From: an uncultured Lachnospiraceae bacterium
GTDB taxonomy: Bacteria > Bacillota > Clostridia > Lachnospirales > Lachnospiraceae
Assembly (NCBI GenBank): GCA_900553355.1
Contig: USDK01000033.1
Coordinates: 1-32,615, forward strand
Direction of reading: 5' to 3'
Length of the DNA: 32,615 nucleotides
In this document: positions 7,835 through 15,451 of the stretch, in pieces
How positions within the stretch are numbered: position 1 is the stretch's first letter
How the letters are laid out: each line of letters starts with the position of its first letter
The notes under the pieces: model-generated
Told to the model about the DNA's origin: nothing
The model's database searches: none
Seen by the model: only the letters and a program-made list of their open reading frames with translations
Translations under genes and position numbers: made by a program

Positions 7835-8478
7835 AGATAGAGATCGGAAAAGAATTTCCAAAGTATTTTAAACCCTTATATCCAGAGGAATTTAATCTTT
7901 TTTCTCATTTTGAAGTGACGGCGGGAATCCCGACCGTTTTATTTGCGGTCACAACATGGAAAGAAAACGGGCAGCCCAATGTCTGCTTTCACGCCTGGAG
8001 TTGTTTCCACGGGGATAAGACGGCCTTTTTTGCGGTGATGGGAAATCTGTATCAGCACACCCATACCTATACAAATATTCAGAGGGAAAAATGCTTCTGT
8101 ATCAATTTTCTGCCTGTCAGCTGCTATGACAGGTTGGTGGAAACGATTCATCGTAATGGTTATGAGGAGGATGAGTTCGAGGCTGGAAATTTTACACTAA
8201 CTGAGGCGAAAACGATCCATGCGCCGAAGATAGAGGAAGCGTTTCTTTCCCTGGAGTGTACGCTGAAATCAGTGCAGGATCTAAGCGGCGCTGGGATCAC
8301 TGCCATGGTGATTGGAGAGGTAGTCCATGCTTCCGTAGAAGAAACCTATGCAAAGGGATATGAAAAACGTTACGGAAAAGATGGATTTATGCTGTTGGTA
8401 CCGGCGCCTCAGGATCTCATTACAGGAGAACCTGAGCAGTCTGGGATTGCAACGGTGGAGATTGAGCGGCTGGACTAA
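7831..8478 (+). CDS. Flavin reductase-like protein (FMN-binding split barrel)
   Basis: 215-residue protein of the flavin reductase-like family. Seen: the N-terminal strand AGIPTVLFAVTTWKENGQPNV, then AFFAVMGNLYQHTHTYTNI and ECTLKSVQDLSG, the FMN-binding core pattern of the Clostridial members. No Fe-S or rubredoxin motif is present. Its ATG overlaps the alkD stop by 4 bp. It probably reduces FMN or serves as a small flavoprotein oxidoreductase; partner unknown. Confidence 0.82.
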   Translation: MKIEIGKEFPKYFKPLYPEEFNLFSHFEVTAGIPTVLFAVTTWKENGQPNVCFHAWSCFHGDKTAFFAVMGNLYQHTHTYTNIQREKCFCINFLPVSCYDRLVETIHRNGYEEDEFEAGNFTLTEAKTIHAPKIEEAFLSLECTLKSVQDLSGAGITAMVIGEVVHASVEETYAKGYEKRYGKDGFMLLVPAPQDLITGEPEQSGIATVEIERLD

Positions 8479-8506
8479 AAAAGAAATAATTTTTCAAACC
8501 GTCTCA

Positions 8507-8535
8507 TTGCAGGATATGAAAATATCGGCTATTCT
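8507..8535 (+). promoter_or_regulatory. Possible promoter before the alkyltransferase-like gene
   Basis: TTGCAG (8507-8512) and TATTCT (8530-8535) are 17 bp apart, in the 77-bp gap after the flavin reductase gene. The start would fall at about 8542, directly at the AGGAGG site (8543-8548). Weak evidence; read-through from upstream is equally possible. Confidence 0.3.
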
Positions 8536-8555
8536 TGGGAAAAGGAGGTGCTGGT

Positions 8556-9032
8556 ATGGCAAACGAAGGAAAGAAGGATTTCAATGCGATGCTCCATAAG
8601 GATACGGGGATGCCTAAGATTCAGGTGGTGACAGACGAGGCAACCATCAAAAAATATGGCGGAGAGAGGATGTTTTTTGCACCGCCCGTTACCTACGATG
8701 AGATCATGAAACGGATTCCACGCGGAAAAGTGATCACGGTAGGCGAGATCAGAGACTATCTGGCAAAGAAAAATAACGCTGATTTTACAGATCCTATAAC
8801 GGCAGGGATCTTTGTATCGATCGCGGCCTGGGCCAGCGAGCAGAGGACTTCTGACCAGACGCCGTACTGGAGAACGTTGAAAGCAAACGGCGAACTAAAT
8901 CCGAAATATCCGGGCGGAATAGAGGCACAGAAAGAGAAATTGGAAGCGGAAGGGCATATGGTGATCCAAAAAGGGCGGAAAAATATCCGGTATTATGTAA
9001 AGGATTATGAAAGTGTGCTCTACAGGCTTTGA
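8556..9032 (+). CDS. Alkyltransferase-like protein (MGMT fold, no active-site cysteine)
   Basis: 158 residues. From about residue 45 on, the protein matches the DNA-binding domain of O6-alkylguanine-DNA alkyltransferases: an IPRGKVITVGEI helix-turn segment, then YWRTLKANGELNPKYPGG, corresponding to the PCHRV...YPGG region of MGMT. The acceptor Cys of PCHR is replaced (PYWR), as in ATL proteins, which bind O6-alkylguanine and flag it for excision repair instead of repairing it. The N-terminal 40 residues have no clear match. ATG 8556 has AGGAGG 7 nt upstream; a TTG at 8535 is in frame but without a ribosome site. It sits two genes after alkD. Binding of alkylated DNA is inferred from family. 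Confidence 0.8.
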   Translation: MANEGKKDFNAMLHKDTGMPKIQVVTDEATIKKYGGERMFFAPPVTYDEIMKRIPRGKVITVGEIRDYLAKKNNADFTDPITAGIFVSIAAWASEQRTSDQTPYWRTLKANGELNPKYPGGIEAQKEKLEAEGHMVIQKGRKNIRYYVKDYESVLYRL

Positions 9033-9067
9033 GAGGATTTATGGATGTGAGGAGGGGAATATGTCCG

Positions 9068-9862
9068 ATGGAAACAAATCATTATCTAACAGAATTTTAC
9101 AGCCATTATGACGAGGACAGCCGCTTAAAGTCCAGGCATGGAATGGTGGAATTTCTTACGACGATGCACTATATTAATGCATATATCAGGCCAGGGGATC
9201 GAGTGCTGGAAATAGGTGCCGGAACCGGTCGTTATTCTCATGCACTTGCAAGACAGGGATTTAAAGTGGATTCAGTGGAATTGATAGAACACAATATCGA
9301 AGTCTTCCGTGAAAATACACGGGAAGATGAGAATATCCGGATTATCCAGGGAAATGCCATGGATTTGTCGTCTTTTGCAGAGAATACTTATGATATTACA
9401 CTGCTGCTGGGGCCTTTATATCATCTATACAGCCAGAAAGATAAAAGACAGGCGGTCAGTGAGGCTTTACGCGTGACAAAAAAAGGTGGGATCGTTTTTG
9501 CCGCCTATGTAATATCAGATGGGTGTCTGATTGATGAAGGTTTCAATCGTGGAAATATCAGCGTGAAGGAATATATAGGAAAGGGGCTGCTGGATGGAGA
9601 AACATTTGCGGCAAAATCAGAACCAGAGGATTTGTTTGAACTTGTCCGAAAAGAAGATGTGGATGAACTGATGTCGTATTTTCCCGTAAGAAGGCTTCAC
9701 TATGTGGCTTCTGACGGGTGTGCTCTTCTGATAAGAGAAGCGTTGGATGCCATGGATGAAGAGACGTTTCGGATATTTATGAAATATCATCTTGCTACTT
9801 GTGAGAGGGAAGATTTGCTGGGAGTTTCCAGTCATGCTCTGGATATCTGCAGGAAGGAGTAG
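9068..9862 (+). CDS. Class I SAM-dependent methyltransferase
   Basis: 264-residue Rossmann-fold methyltransferase. Motif I is VLEIGAGTGRYS, followed by VDSVELIEHNIEVF (acidic end of strand 2), IIQGNAMDLSSF and YDITLLLGPLYHL (motif IV region), then a strand GGIVFAAY. The substrate-specific C-terminal part is helical. Start is uncertain: ATG 9068 is preferred, with AGGAGG 12 nt upstream, but ATG 9041 (GAGAGG upstream) would add 9 residues. The previous stop lies close by, so it is in the same unit. A terminator follows at 9895. Substrate unknown. Confidence 0.85.
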   Translation: METNHYLTEFYSHYDEDSRLKSRHGMVEFLTTMHYINAYIRPGDRVLEIGAGTGRYSHALARQGFKVDSVELIEHNIEVFRENTREDENIRIIQGNAMDLSSFAENTYDITLLLGPLYHLYSQKDKRQAVSEALRVTKKGGIVFAAYVISDGCLIDEGFNRGNISVKEYIGKGLLDGETFAAKSEPEDLFELVRKEDVDELMSYFPVRRLHYVASDGCALLIREALDAMDEETFRIFMKYHLATCEREDLLGVSSHALDICRKE

Positions 9863-9894
9863 ACCTGAGTTATTCGGTTGAAAGGATGTGAGAG

Positions 9895-9923
9895 CAAAGG
9901 GGCAGGTAATGCCCCTTTGTTTT
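9895..9923 (+). terminator. Intrinsic terminator closing the MerR-to-methyltransferase run
   Basis: Perfect 10-bp stem CAAAGGGGCA (9895-9904) with its complement at 9910-9919, loop GGTAA, then TTTT (9920-9923). It also shows that an upstream start for the next acetyltransferase gene (TTG at 9878) would place a terminator inside the coding region, so that start is wrong. Confidence 0.88.
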
Positions 9924-9958
9924 GGAAAAAATATATGACAGAAAGACAGGACGGAATC

Positions 9959-10402
9959 ATGATCAGAAGATTAGAAAAATGCGATGTGGAAGCTGTGGCC
10001 GGGATCTGGCTGCGTACAAATTGTGAGGCTCATGATTTTATTCCGGCGTCCTACTGGGAAGGCCATCTTCCGATGGTAAAGGAAATGTTTTTGCAGGCGG
10101 AAGTCTATGTCTGCCAGGACGAGGATAGTCAGGAAATCTTTGGGTTTATCGGATTGGATCAGGAATATATCGCGGGGATTTTCGTGCGGAAGGAAGCGCG
10201 ATCCCGGGGAATCGGCAAAGAGCTGCTGGACTTCGTAAAGAGTCGAAGAGAGGAGCTGACGCTTCACGTTTACTGTAAGAATGAGGGATCCATACATTTT
10301 TACAGGAGAGAAGGTTTTCGGGTACAACAAGAGCTGGTAGACCAGGATACAGGAGAAAAAGAATATTTCATGATCTGGAAACAAAAACAGGAGTCGGAAT
10401 AA
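9959..10402 (+). CDS. GNAT N-acetyltransferase (YjaB-like)
   Basis: 147-residue single-domain GNAT protein. MIRRLEKCDVEAVAGIW is the usual beginning of the family, and FIPASYWEGH suits the YjaB-like branch. FGFIGLDQEYIAGIFVRKEARSRG leads into the acetyl-CoA loop RSRGIGKELLDFV, and HFYRREGF is the closing motif. ATG 9959 was chosen from family alignment; its ribosome site (AGGACGGA) is modest, and longer in-frame starts run into the terminator at 9895-9923. No own promoter is obvious. Substrate unknown. Confidence 0.85.
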   Translation: MIRRLEKCDVEAVAGIWLRTNCEAHDFIPASYWEGHLPMVKEMFLQAEVYVCQDEDSQEIFGFIGLDQEYIAGIFVRKEARSRGIGKELLDFVKSRREELTLHVYCKNEGSIHFYRREGFRVQQELVDQDTGEKEYFMIWKQKQESE

Positions 10403-10423
10403 TTGTTGCAGAGAGAGGCAATT

Positions 10424-10453
10424 TATACTACAATAGTTCTAAATAGAACTATT
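10424..10453 (+). promoter_or_regulatory. MarR promoter and 22-bp palindromic operator
   Basis: A TATACT -10 box (10424-10429) has TTGTTG upstream at a short spacing (15 bp). Directly after the -10 lies a perfect palindrome: AATAGTTCTA (10432-10441), AA, then its exact reverse complement (10444-10453). It covers the expected transcript start and ends 23 bp before the MarR start codon. Position and symmetry fit an autorepressor site of the MarR protein encoded next. Confidence 0.75.
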
Positions 10454-10476
10454 CTAGTAAGAATGGAGGAGGATAA

Positions 10477-10911
10477 TTGGAAACCAAGGGCGGATTTTAT
10501 ATTTCACAGATCAAACAGCTCCAGGATCGTATTTTTGAGAAGATGTTAGGCGAAAGCGGCATCGAGATCAGCGGCGGTCAGGGAAGGATCCTGTTTGTTT
10601 TGTGGAAGAAGGATCATCTGACAATCACTGAGATCAGTGAACAGACTTCGCTGGCCAAAAATACAGTGTCTGTTGTCGTGGACGGGATGGTCCGCAAGGG
10701 AATTGTAGCGAGGGAGATTAACCCTGAGAACCGGCGCCAGACGATCGTTTCGCTGACAGATTATGCACAATCCATGCGTAAGAAGTACGAAACAGTATCC
10801 CAGCAGATGAATCAACTGTTTTACCAGGGGTTTTCAGAAAGAGAACAAAAGGAATTTGAAGGCTTTCTCGCTCGGATCCTGGAAACATTGACAAAGAAAT
10901 GCAGCTCATGA
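10477..10911 (+). CDS. MarR-family transcriptional regulator
   Basis: 144-residue regulator with the MarR winged helix: LTITEISEQTSLAKNTVSVVVDGMVRKGIVAREINPENRRQTIVSLT, including the beta-wing with conserved D/N-R-R, and dimerisation helices at both ends. The start is TTG 10477, with GGAGGAGG 4 nt upstream, and no in-frame ATG fits. It heads a six-gene operon (to 14823) with gaps of only 6-25 bp or overlaps, so it likely represses the whole unit through the palindrome at 10432-10453. Confidence 0.88.
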   Translation: METKGGFYISQIKQLQDRIFEKMLGESGIEISGGQGRILFVLWKKDHLTITEISEQTSLAKNTVSVVVDGMVRKGIVAREINPENRRQTIVSLTDYAQSMRKKYETVSQQMNQLFYQGFSEREQKEFEGFLARILETLTKKCSS

Positions 10912-10932
10912 AAAAGAAGGAGGGAAATCCAG

Positions 10933-11343
10933 ATGAAAGAAGAAATCATGGCATTTATCCAGAAGCAGAAAACAGCCTTTGTGGCATCAGTAGACGAAGA
11001 AGGATTCCCCAACATCAAGGCGATGTTTATGCCGAGAAAAATAGAGGGGAACAGTTTTTATTTTTCTACCAACACTTCTTCCATGCGGGCGCAGCAGTTT
11101 ATGAAAAATGAAAAAGCCAGTATCTATTTTTATCAGAGAAGTCGATACCGGTACGAAGGGCTGATGCTGACAGGCAGGATGGAAGTGCTGCAGGAGCCGG
11201 AGATCAAAAAAGAAATCTGGCGTTCCGGGGATACCCTGTTTTATAAACAAGGCGTTGATGATCCGGACTACTGTGTGTTAAAATTTACAGCAGAAAAAGG
11301 CAGGCATTATTGTGATCTGAAATCAGAAAGCTTTGAAGTTTAG
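10933..11343 (+). CDS. Pyridoxamine 5'-phosphate oxidase-fold protein (general stress FMN-binding type)
   Basis: 136-residue FMN-binding split-barrel protein of the PNPOx-like family. The motif TAFVASVDEEGFPNIKAMFMP is its usual N-terminal strand pair, and FYFSTNTSSMRAQQFMKNEKASIYFY the second. It is shorter than biosynthetic PdxH (over 200 residues) and lacks its C-terminal part, so it is not expected to make PLP. AGGAGGG lies 9 nt before the ATG. It is the first structural gene of the MarR operon. Such proteins bind FMN, heme or F420 elsewhere; here the cofactor is not known. Confidence 0.85.
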   Translation: MKEEIMAFIQKQKTAFVASVDEEGFPNIKAMFMPRKIEGNSFYFSTNTSSMRAQQFMKNEKASIYFYQRSRYRYEGLMLTGRMEVLQEPEIKKEIWRSGDTLFYKQGVDDPDYCVLKFTAEKGRHYCDLKSESFEV

Positions 11344-11368
11344 GAACCTTGAGCATGGAGGAGCAGTT

Positions 11369-11998
11369 ATGGAAACGGCGGCTTATGAAGAGAAAGAAAT
11401 AAACACATCAATCATCCTGCGCACCGCCAGACCCTGTGACGCCGGGCACCTAGTGGAAATCTATGCGCCTTATGTGACGGATACTGCCATTTCTTTTGAG
11501 TATGAAGTTCCGGCAGTGGAAGAATTTCAGAGGAGGATTGAAAAGACACTGGAAAGATATCCTTATATTGTGGCCGAGAAAAGCGGCAGGATCCTGGGGT
11601 ATGCTTATGCATCGGCATTTATCGGAAGAAAAGCTTACGACTGGTCGGCAGAGCTGTCCATCTATCTTGACAGGAATATCAGGAGACAGGGAATTGGAAA
11701 AAGGCTTTATGAAGCAATGGAGAAGATTTTGCAAGAGATGAATATTTTAAATATGAACGCCTGCATTGCCTGGCCAAAAGAAGAGGACGAGTATCTGACG
11801 AAAAACAGTGTGCAGTTTCATGAGCATATGGGATTCCGAAGGATAGGAGAATTTCATGACAGTGGTTATAAGTTTGGCCGTTGGTACAATATGGTCTGGA
11901 TGGAGAAGATGACTGGCAAGCATCCGGAACATCCGGAGCCGGTCCTTACGTTTCCAGAGGTGCATGGACGCATAGTCGGAAATCTGCTGGAAAGCTGA
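11369..11998 (+). CDS. GNAT acetyltransferase, phosphinothricin acetyltransferase (Pat) type
   Basis: 209-residue acetyltransferase. The segment LRTARPCDAGHLVEIYAPYVTDTAISFEYEVP is the Pat-family N-terminus (TxxSFE). It is followed by GYAYASAFIGRKAYDWSAELSIYLDRNIRRQGIGKRLYEAM with the acetyl-CoA loop, and by GFRRIGEFHDSGYKFGRWYNMVWM, typical for Pat/YwnH-type enzymes. ATG 11369 has GGAGGAG 5 nt upstream; a TTG 12 codons earlier overlaps the preceding gene and was rejected. Relatives acetylate phosphinothricin, methionine sulfoximine or similar amino compounds; the native substrate is unknown. Confidence 0.87.
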   Translation: METAAYEEKEINTSIILRTARPCDAGHLVEIYAPYVTDTAISFEYEVPAVEEFQRRIEKTLERYPYIVAEKSGRILGYAYASAFIGRKAYDWSAELSIYLDRNIRRQGIGKRLYEAMEKILQEMNILNMNACIAWPKEEDEYLTKNSVQFHEHMGFRRIGEFHDSGYKFGRWYNMVWMEKMTGKHPEHPEPVLTFPEVHGRIVGNLLES

Positions 11999-12020
11999 TG
12001 AGAAGGAGGGAGAAAAGAAC

Positions 12021-12713
12021 ATGAGCCTGACGGAAGAATTAAAAGAAGTATTATATGAAAGAGGAGCAGATCTGGCCGGAACGGGCAGCCTGTCGGACGT
12101 TGAGAACTGCGGATTTCAGACAGGGGTATCGGTCGCTGTCGCGCTGCCGGCGAAGGTGACGTGGGATCTGATGGAAGGACCGACGGAGGAATATTATCAT
12201 CTTTACAGTGAACTGAACCAGAAGTTAAATCAAATCGTGACGGCAGGGGAGCAGTTTTTAAAAGAGCGAGGATATGAGGCATATGCACAGACCACGGACC
12301 GGGTAGTGGTCAATGAGGACAACCGTTCTCCCATTCCGCATAAAACGGTGGCGGTCAGGGCAGGACTTGGATGGATCGGAAAAAACTGTCTTCTGGTAAC
12401 ACCGCAGTATGGTTCGGCGGTAAGAATCTCATCGCTTCTTACCAATGCACCCTTGGAGACAGAACAGCCTGTTCTGAAATCCAGCTGCGGTGCATGTCAG
12501 GCCTGTGTGAAGAGCTGCCCGGCACAGGCTCTGAAAGGGACGCTTTGGGAGGCTGGTATGGCGAGAGAGAAGATTGTGAATGTAGAAAAGTGTTATCAAA
12601 AGCAGCTTGAGATCATGTACGAGAGAACAGGGATCAAAACAGATCTTTGTGGAAAATGCTTTGCAGTCTGTACTTATACACAAAAATATTTAAAATCTCT
12701 GCAGAAGGACTAA
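12021..12713 (+). CDS. QueG-like double [4Fe-4S] protein
   Basis: 230-residue relative of epoxyqueuosine reductase. The N-terminal part ends in PHKTVAVRAGLGWIGKN, the conserved core of the family. CGACQACVKSCP and CGKCFAVC, with a further Cys at EKCYQK, make up a two-cluster ferredoxin-like domain. QueG itself is over 300 residues with a C-terminal HEAT region; that is missing here, so this belongs to the short Clostridial branch, whose reaction is not established. It sits in the MarR operon, 6 bp before the sensor kinase gene. A reductase role in redox stress is inference. Confidence 0.82.
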   Translation: MSLTEELKEVLYERGADLAGTGSLSDVENCGFQTGVSVAVALPAKVTWDLMEGPTEEYYHLYSELNQKLNQIVTAGEQFLKERGYEAYAQTTDRVVVNEDNRSPIPHKTVAVRAGLGWIGKNCLLVTPQYGSAVRISSLLTNAPLETEQPVLKSSCGACQACVKSCPAQALKGTLWEAGMAREKIVNVEKCYQKQLEIMYERTGIKTDLCGKCFAVCTYTQKYLKSLQKD

Positions 12714-12719
12714 AAAGAA

Positions 12720-14099
12720 ATGGAGTTTACATTTTTCTCGGCTTTTGCGATGAATATACCTCTTGCATTTGTGTCTTATGTGATAAATCTTTTCTTGACA
12801 GGGGCGTTACTTAACAGAAAGCCGGATATGAAAAAAACGGTGGTTCTGCTTGTCCCATATATCCTGTGCCTGATGATTCCTGCCACATGGATGTATTTGC
12901 AGGGAATGTATGGCTGTTTTGCCGGCGTTTTACTGGAAGTTTATCTGGAAGTGACGATCTGGGCTCTGTCTATGAAAGGAATCTATGTCGTCAGATGGAG
13001 TACTGCGTTTGCGATGGCAGGGCTTACAGTCTTTCTATATGGAACATTCCAGGAATTGACAGGTCTTTTTATCAGCGATAATTATGATCTGGCAGTACCA
13101 TCGGAACTGACTGTGTATATGGTGTCAGAATGTATCGGAGTATTGATTCCTTCGTTTCTTGCCGTATGGTTTATCATAAGAGCCCGGTTGTTTGAAGAAT
13201 GTGCCTGTCTGCTGGCAGAAGACAGTGGAAAACTGCGTAAGATTTTCATTTTCCTGATTCCGGGTGCGAGGCATCTGGCGGTGGAGATTACAAATGAAAA
13301 GATTGTTTTAAATAATTCAAATCCAATGATTTCCATCTTGTTTTTTCTGCTGATCTATGGTGTGATTAACTATATGTTTCGCTGTGAAGTGCAAAGAAAG
13401 CAGATTGAAGAACAAGAGATGAACCTGAGCCAGCAGGAACTGTATATCCAGAATCTGGAATCCGTACAGAAAGAGGTGAGGCTGTTCCGCCATGATTTTA
13501 AAAACATGATGGCCGGAGTCAGCCTCCAGGCAGGAGAAGGTGATCTTAAGGCGGTACGTGAGTTTATTTCCGATGTAACGGGAGATTTTGAACATCAGGT
13601 TGGTGAGCAGATTTTTCAGATTTCCCAGCTTGGCAATGTTCGGATTACAGAATTAAAAGGTCTGCTGCTTTTAAAAATGACAGAAATGAAGAAAGATGAG
13701 GTCGGGTTTCGCCTTGAGGTTCCGAATCCATTTATGAATGCCGGGATTCCGCCTAAAGATCTGTGCCGGGCCGTAGGGCTCCTTCTTGATAATGCGGCAG
13801 AGGCGGCTGCGCTTTTGCCAGATGGAGAGGTGACAGCAATCTTCGATGAAGGAGAAGAAGTCACCAGTATCATGATCAAAAATCCGGTAAAAGAGGAAGT
13901 CCCACTTTCCAGGATCTGGGAAGATGGATATTCTTCGAAAGGAAATGATCGCGGAAATGGGCTTACAAGCTTCCGCCGGATTATAGAACGTTTTGACTAT
14001 GTTGCCTCCTGTACCAGACAGGAAGGTGGATATTTCATACAGGAAATAAAAATCAGCAAGACAGGAGGAAAAAGGCATGGTTCCGATTTATCTGTGTGA
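12720..14099 (+). CDS. Sensor histidine kinase, AgrC/GHKL type
   Basis: 459-residue membrane kinase. Residues 1-220 carry about six hydrophobic segments, followed by a coiled-coil linker (QRKQIEEQEMNLSQQE). The phospho-acceptor is His258 in LFRHDFKN, the form used by AgrC/ComD-like HPK10 kinases. The ATP domain has LLLDNAAEAA (N-box) and GNGLTSFRRI (G-box). It overlaps the response regulator by 23 bp. The ribosome site is weak (GAAGGA 9 nt away), so coupling to the preceding gene is likely. It presumably senses a peptide or membrane signal, but no AgrD/AgrB-like genes are found nearby. Confidence 0.88.
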   Translation: MEFTFFSAFAMNIPLAFVSYVINLFLTGALLNRKPDMKKTVVLLVPYILCLMIPATWMYLQGMYGCFAGVLLEVYLEVTIWALSMKGIYVVRWSTAFAMAGLTVFLYGTFQELTGLFISDNYDLAVPSELTVYMVSECIGVLIPSFLAVWFIIRARLFEECACLLAEDSGKLRKIFIFLIPGARHLAVEITNEKIVLNNSNPMISILFFLLIYGVINYMFRCEVQRKQIEEQEMNLSQQELYIQNLESVQKEVRLFRHDFKNMMAGVSLQAGEGDLKAVREFISDVTGDFEHQVGEQIFQISQLGNVRITELKGLLLLKMTEMKKDEVGFRLEVPNPFMNAGIPPKDLCRAVGLLLDNAAEAAALLPDGEVTAIFDEGEEVTSIMIKNPVKEEVPLSRIWEDGYSSKGNDRGNGLTSFRRIIERFDYVASCTRQEGGYFIQEIKISKTGGKRHGSDLSV

Positions 14100-14823
14100 T
14101 GATGACCTGGAGATGCGAAGGGCGATCAGGAAAGAACTGGAAAAAGAGATTCTGATTTCTGGGTATGATATGGAAGTGGCAGCAGAGTGTGGCGGACCGG
14201 AAGAACTCCTGGACAGGGTGCGGGAAGAGAAAAGGCGGGGAATTTATTTTCTGGATGTAGATCTGAAAAACGAAAAATACACGGGGTTTACCCTGGGGCA
14301 GGCTATCCGGAGAGAGGATCCGCGAGGGTTTTTGATCTATGTGACTGCATTTCGGGAGCTTGCTTTTGAAACCTTCCGGTATCAGCTGGAGGCGCTGGAC
14401 TATATTGTGAAGGAAAATCCACAGGAAATGTTTGCCGGAATCCGCAGATGCCTAACGTCTGTCGTAGAAAGGATGAAGGATGAAAAGGAGGATGACAGAG
14501 CTTATTTTACTGTCAGGTTCATGGATACAGTACGCCATATTCCTGTGGACGAGATTCTGTTCTTTGAAACCGGGGCAAAGAGTCACCGGATCATTCTGCA
14601 CGGTATCCGTGAAAGGATTGATTTTACCGGGAGCATCCTGGAGCTGGAGAGGACTCTTGGAAAAGAATTTGTAAGAGTACACCGGGCATATTTGGCAAAT
14701 ATCCGGCAGATCAAATGTCTTGACGTCAAGGAGCGCAAGGTCATCTTTCAAAATGGAGAGGCATGCTGGTTTTCCAGAAAGGCAAAGAAAGATCTGCTGG
14801 AGCTTAAAGAGGGTTCCGCATAA
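14077..14823 (+). CDS. LytTR response regulator, AgrA type
   Basis: 248-residue regulator. The receiver domain (1-125) has the acidic pair D8/D9 and phospho-acceptor D60 in YFLDVDL. The LytTR DNA-binding domain (about 145-245) shows IPVDEILFFETGAKSHRIILH, FVRVHRAYLANIRQI and the closing FSRKAKKDL. It is preceded by AGGAGG and translated from inside the kinase gene. Together with the upstream kinase it forms an AgrCA-like pair. Its targets may include the palindrome-bearing gene that follows, but no paired LytTR direct repeats were recognised. Confidence 0.9.
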   Translation: MVPIYLCDDDLEMRRAIRKELEKEILISGYDMEVAAECGGPEELLDRVREEKRRGIYFLDVDLKNEKYTGFTLGQAIRREDPRGFLIYVTAFRELAFETFRYQLEALDYIVKENPQEMFAGIRRCLTSVVERMKDEKEDDRAYFTVRFMDTVRHIPVDEILFFETGAKSHRIILHGIRERIDFTGSILELERTLGKEFVRVHRAYLANIRQIKCLDVKERKVIFQNGEACWFSRKAKKDLLELKEGSA

Positions 14824-14884
14824 GCCGTCTGGGCATGAAAACAGCCGTCCAGGCAGAATCTCTTCATGAGTGAAAAAGATGTGA

Positions 14885-14911
14885 GATAATTTTGGTACAG
14901 ACAAAATTATC
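14885..14911. promoter_or_regulatory. 27-bp perfect dyad upstream of the PH-like gene
   Basis: GATAATTTTG (14885-14894) and its exact reverse complement (14902-14911) flank a 7-bp spacer. The left arm includes a GATAAT -10-like box, and the dyad ends 22 bp before the next start codon. It is either an operator for a dimeric regulator or, in RNA, a hairpin in the leader just before the ribosome site (GGAGG, from 14921). Confidence 0.6.
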
Positions 14912-14933
14912 AAAACATCTGGAGGAAGAGAAT

Positions 14934-15401
14934 ATGCCAAGAGAAATGACCATATGGGGAATCATCAGAGACGCGGGCTATGAGCCGGTGGAAAACAGAA
15001 GTATTATCGTTTCATATGCTTCGGCAAACTTAAGTGATGCGATTGTGAAGTTTTTCACAGAAGGAAAAGAATTTTTTGTACTGCAGATCTGTCGGGAGGA
15101 GCTGGTCCTGGTACCCTTCGGCAAGATCAGCTATGGGTTGAAAAAAGAAGTCACCCTGGCGATCCCTTTTTCTGACATTCAAAAGATAGAGATCGAACCC
15201 GCCGGGCTGAACTATCACTTGATCATCGATACGAAAGACGGAAGAATCACTCTATCCACACAACAAAAAGAACTCAGCGATTTCCGCAGCTCCGGACTCC
15301 TGGGGTATGAAGGCAGTAAAAACTGGAAACACCTCTTCATGAGAAACTGGCACAAAGAAAATCTGGACGCGACGCTGGAAGCATTGAAAGCGATCCGCTG
15401 A
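14934..15401 (+). CDS. Hypothetical protein with a PH-like segment
   Basis: 155-residue soluble protein of no recognised family. The centre (residues 45-110) alternates beta-strands such as FFVLQICREELVLVPFG, VTLAIPFSDIQKIEIEP and LNYHLIIDTKDGRITLST, the pattern of bacterial PH-like domains, followed by a helical C-terminus. There is no signal peptide or membrane segment. ATG 14934 has GGAGG 8 nt upstream and follows the 27-bp dyad. Its stop codon runs into a 51-nt palindrome. The assignment to a PH-like fold is tentative. Confidence 0.7.
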   Translation: MPREMTIWGIIRDAGYEPVENRSIIVSYASANLSDAIVKFFTEGKEFFVLQICREELVLVPFGKISYGLKKEVTLAIPFSDIQKIEIEPAGLNYHLIIDTKDGRITLSTQQKELSDFRSSGLLGYEGSKNWKHLFMRNWHKENLDATLEALKAIR

Positions 15402-15451
15402 TGCGAATGGGGACGTACACTTTTGCAAAAGGTGTACGTCCCCATTCGCAT
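15401..15451. repeat. 51-nt palindromic (REP-like) element
   Basis: An almost perfect inverted repeat: ATGCGAATGGGGACGTACAC (15401-15420) pairs with its exact complement (15432-15451). The inner TTTT/AAAG part extends the stem around a GCA centre. Its first base is the last base of the preceding stop codon. GGGGAC-bearing palindromes of this kind occur as dispersed repeats in related genomes (from memory). It can also act as a strong RNA hairpin, but no T run follows directly. Confidence 0.8.

Noticed and set aside
9878..9958. Longer N-terminus of the YjaB-like acetyltransferase
   Set aside because: It would include the terminator at 9895-9923 and is not seen in the family.
14824..14860. Two GCCGTC-type words after the response regulator gene, considered as a terminator
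   Set aside because: They are in direct, not inverted, orientation, so no stable stem forms.
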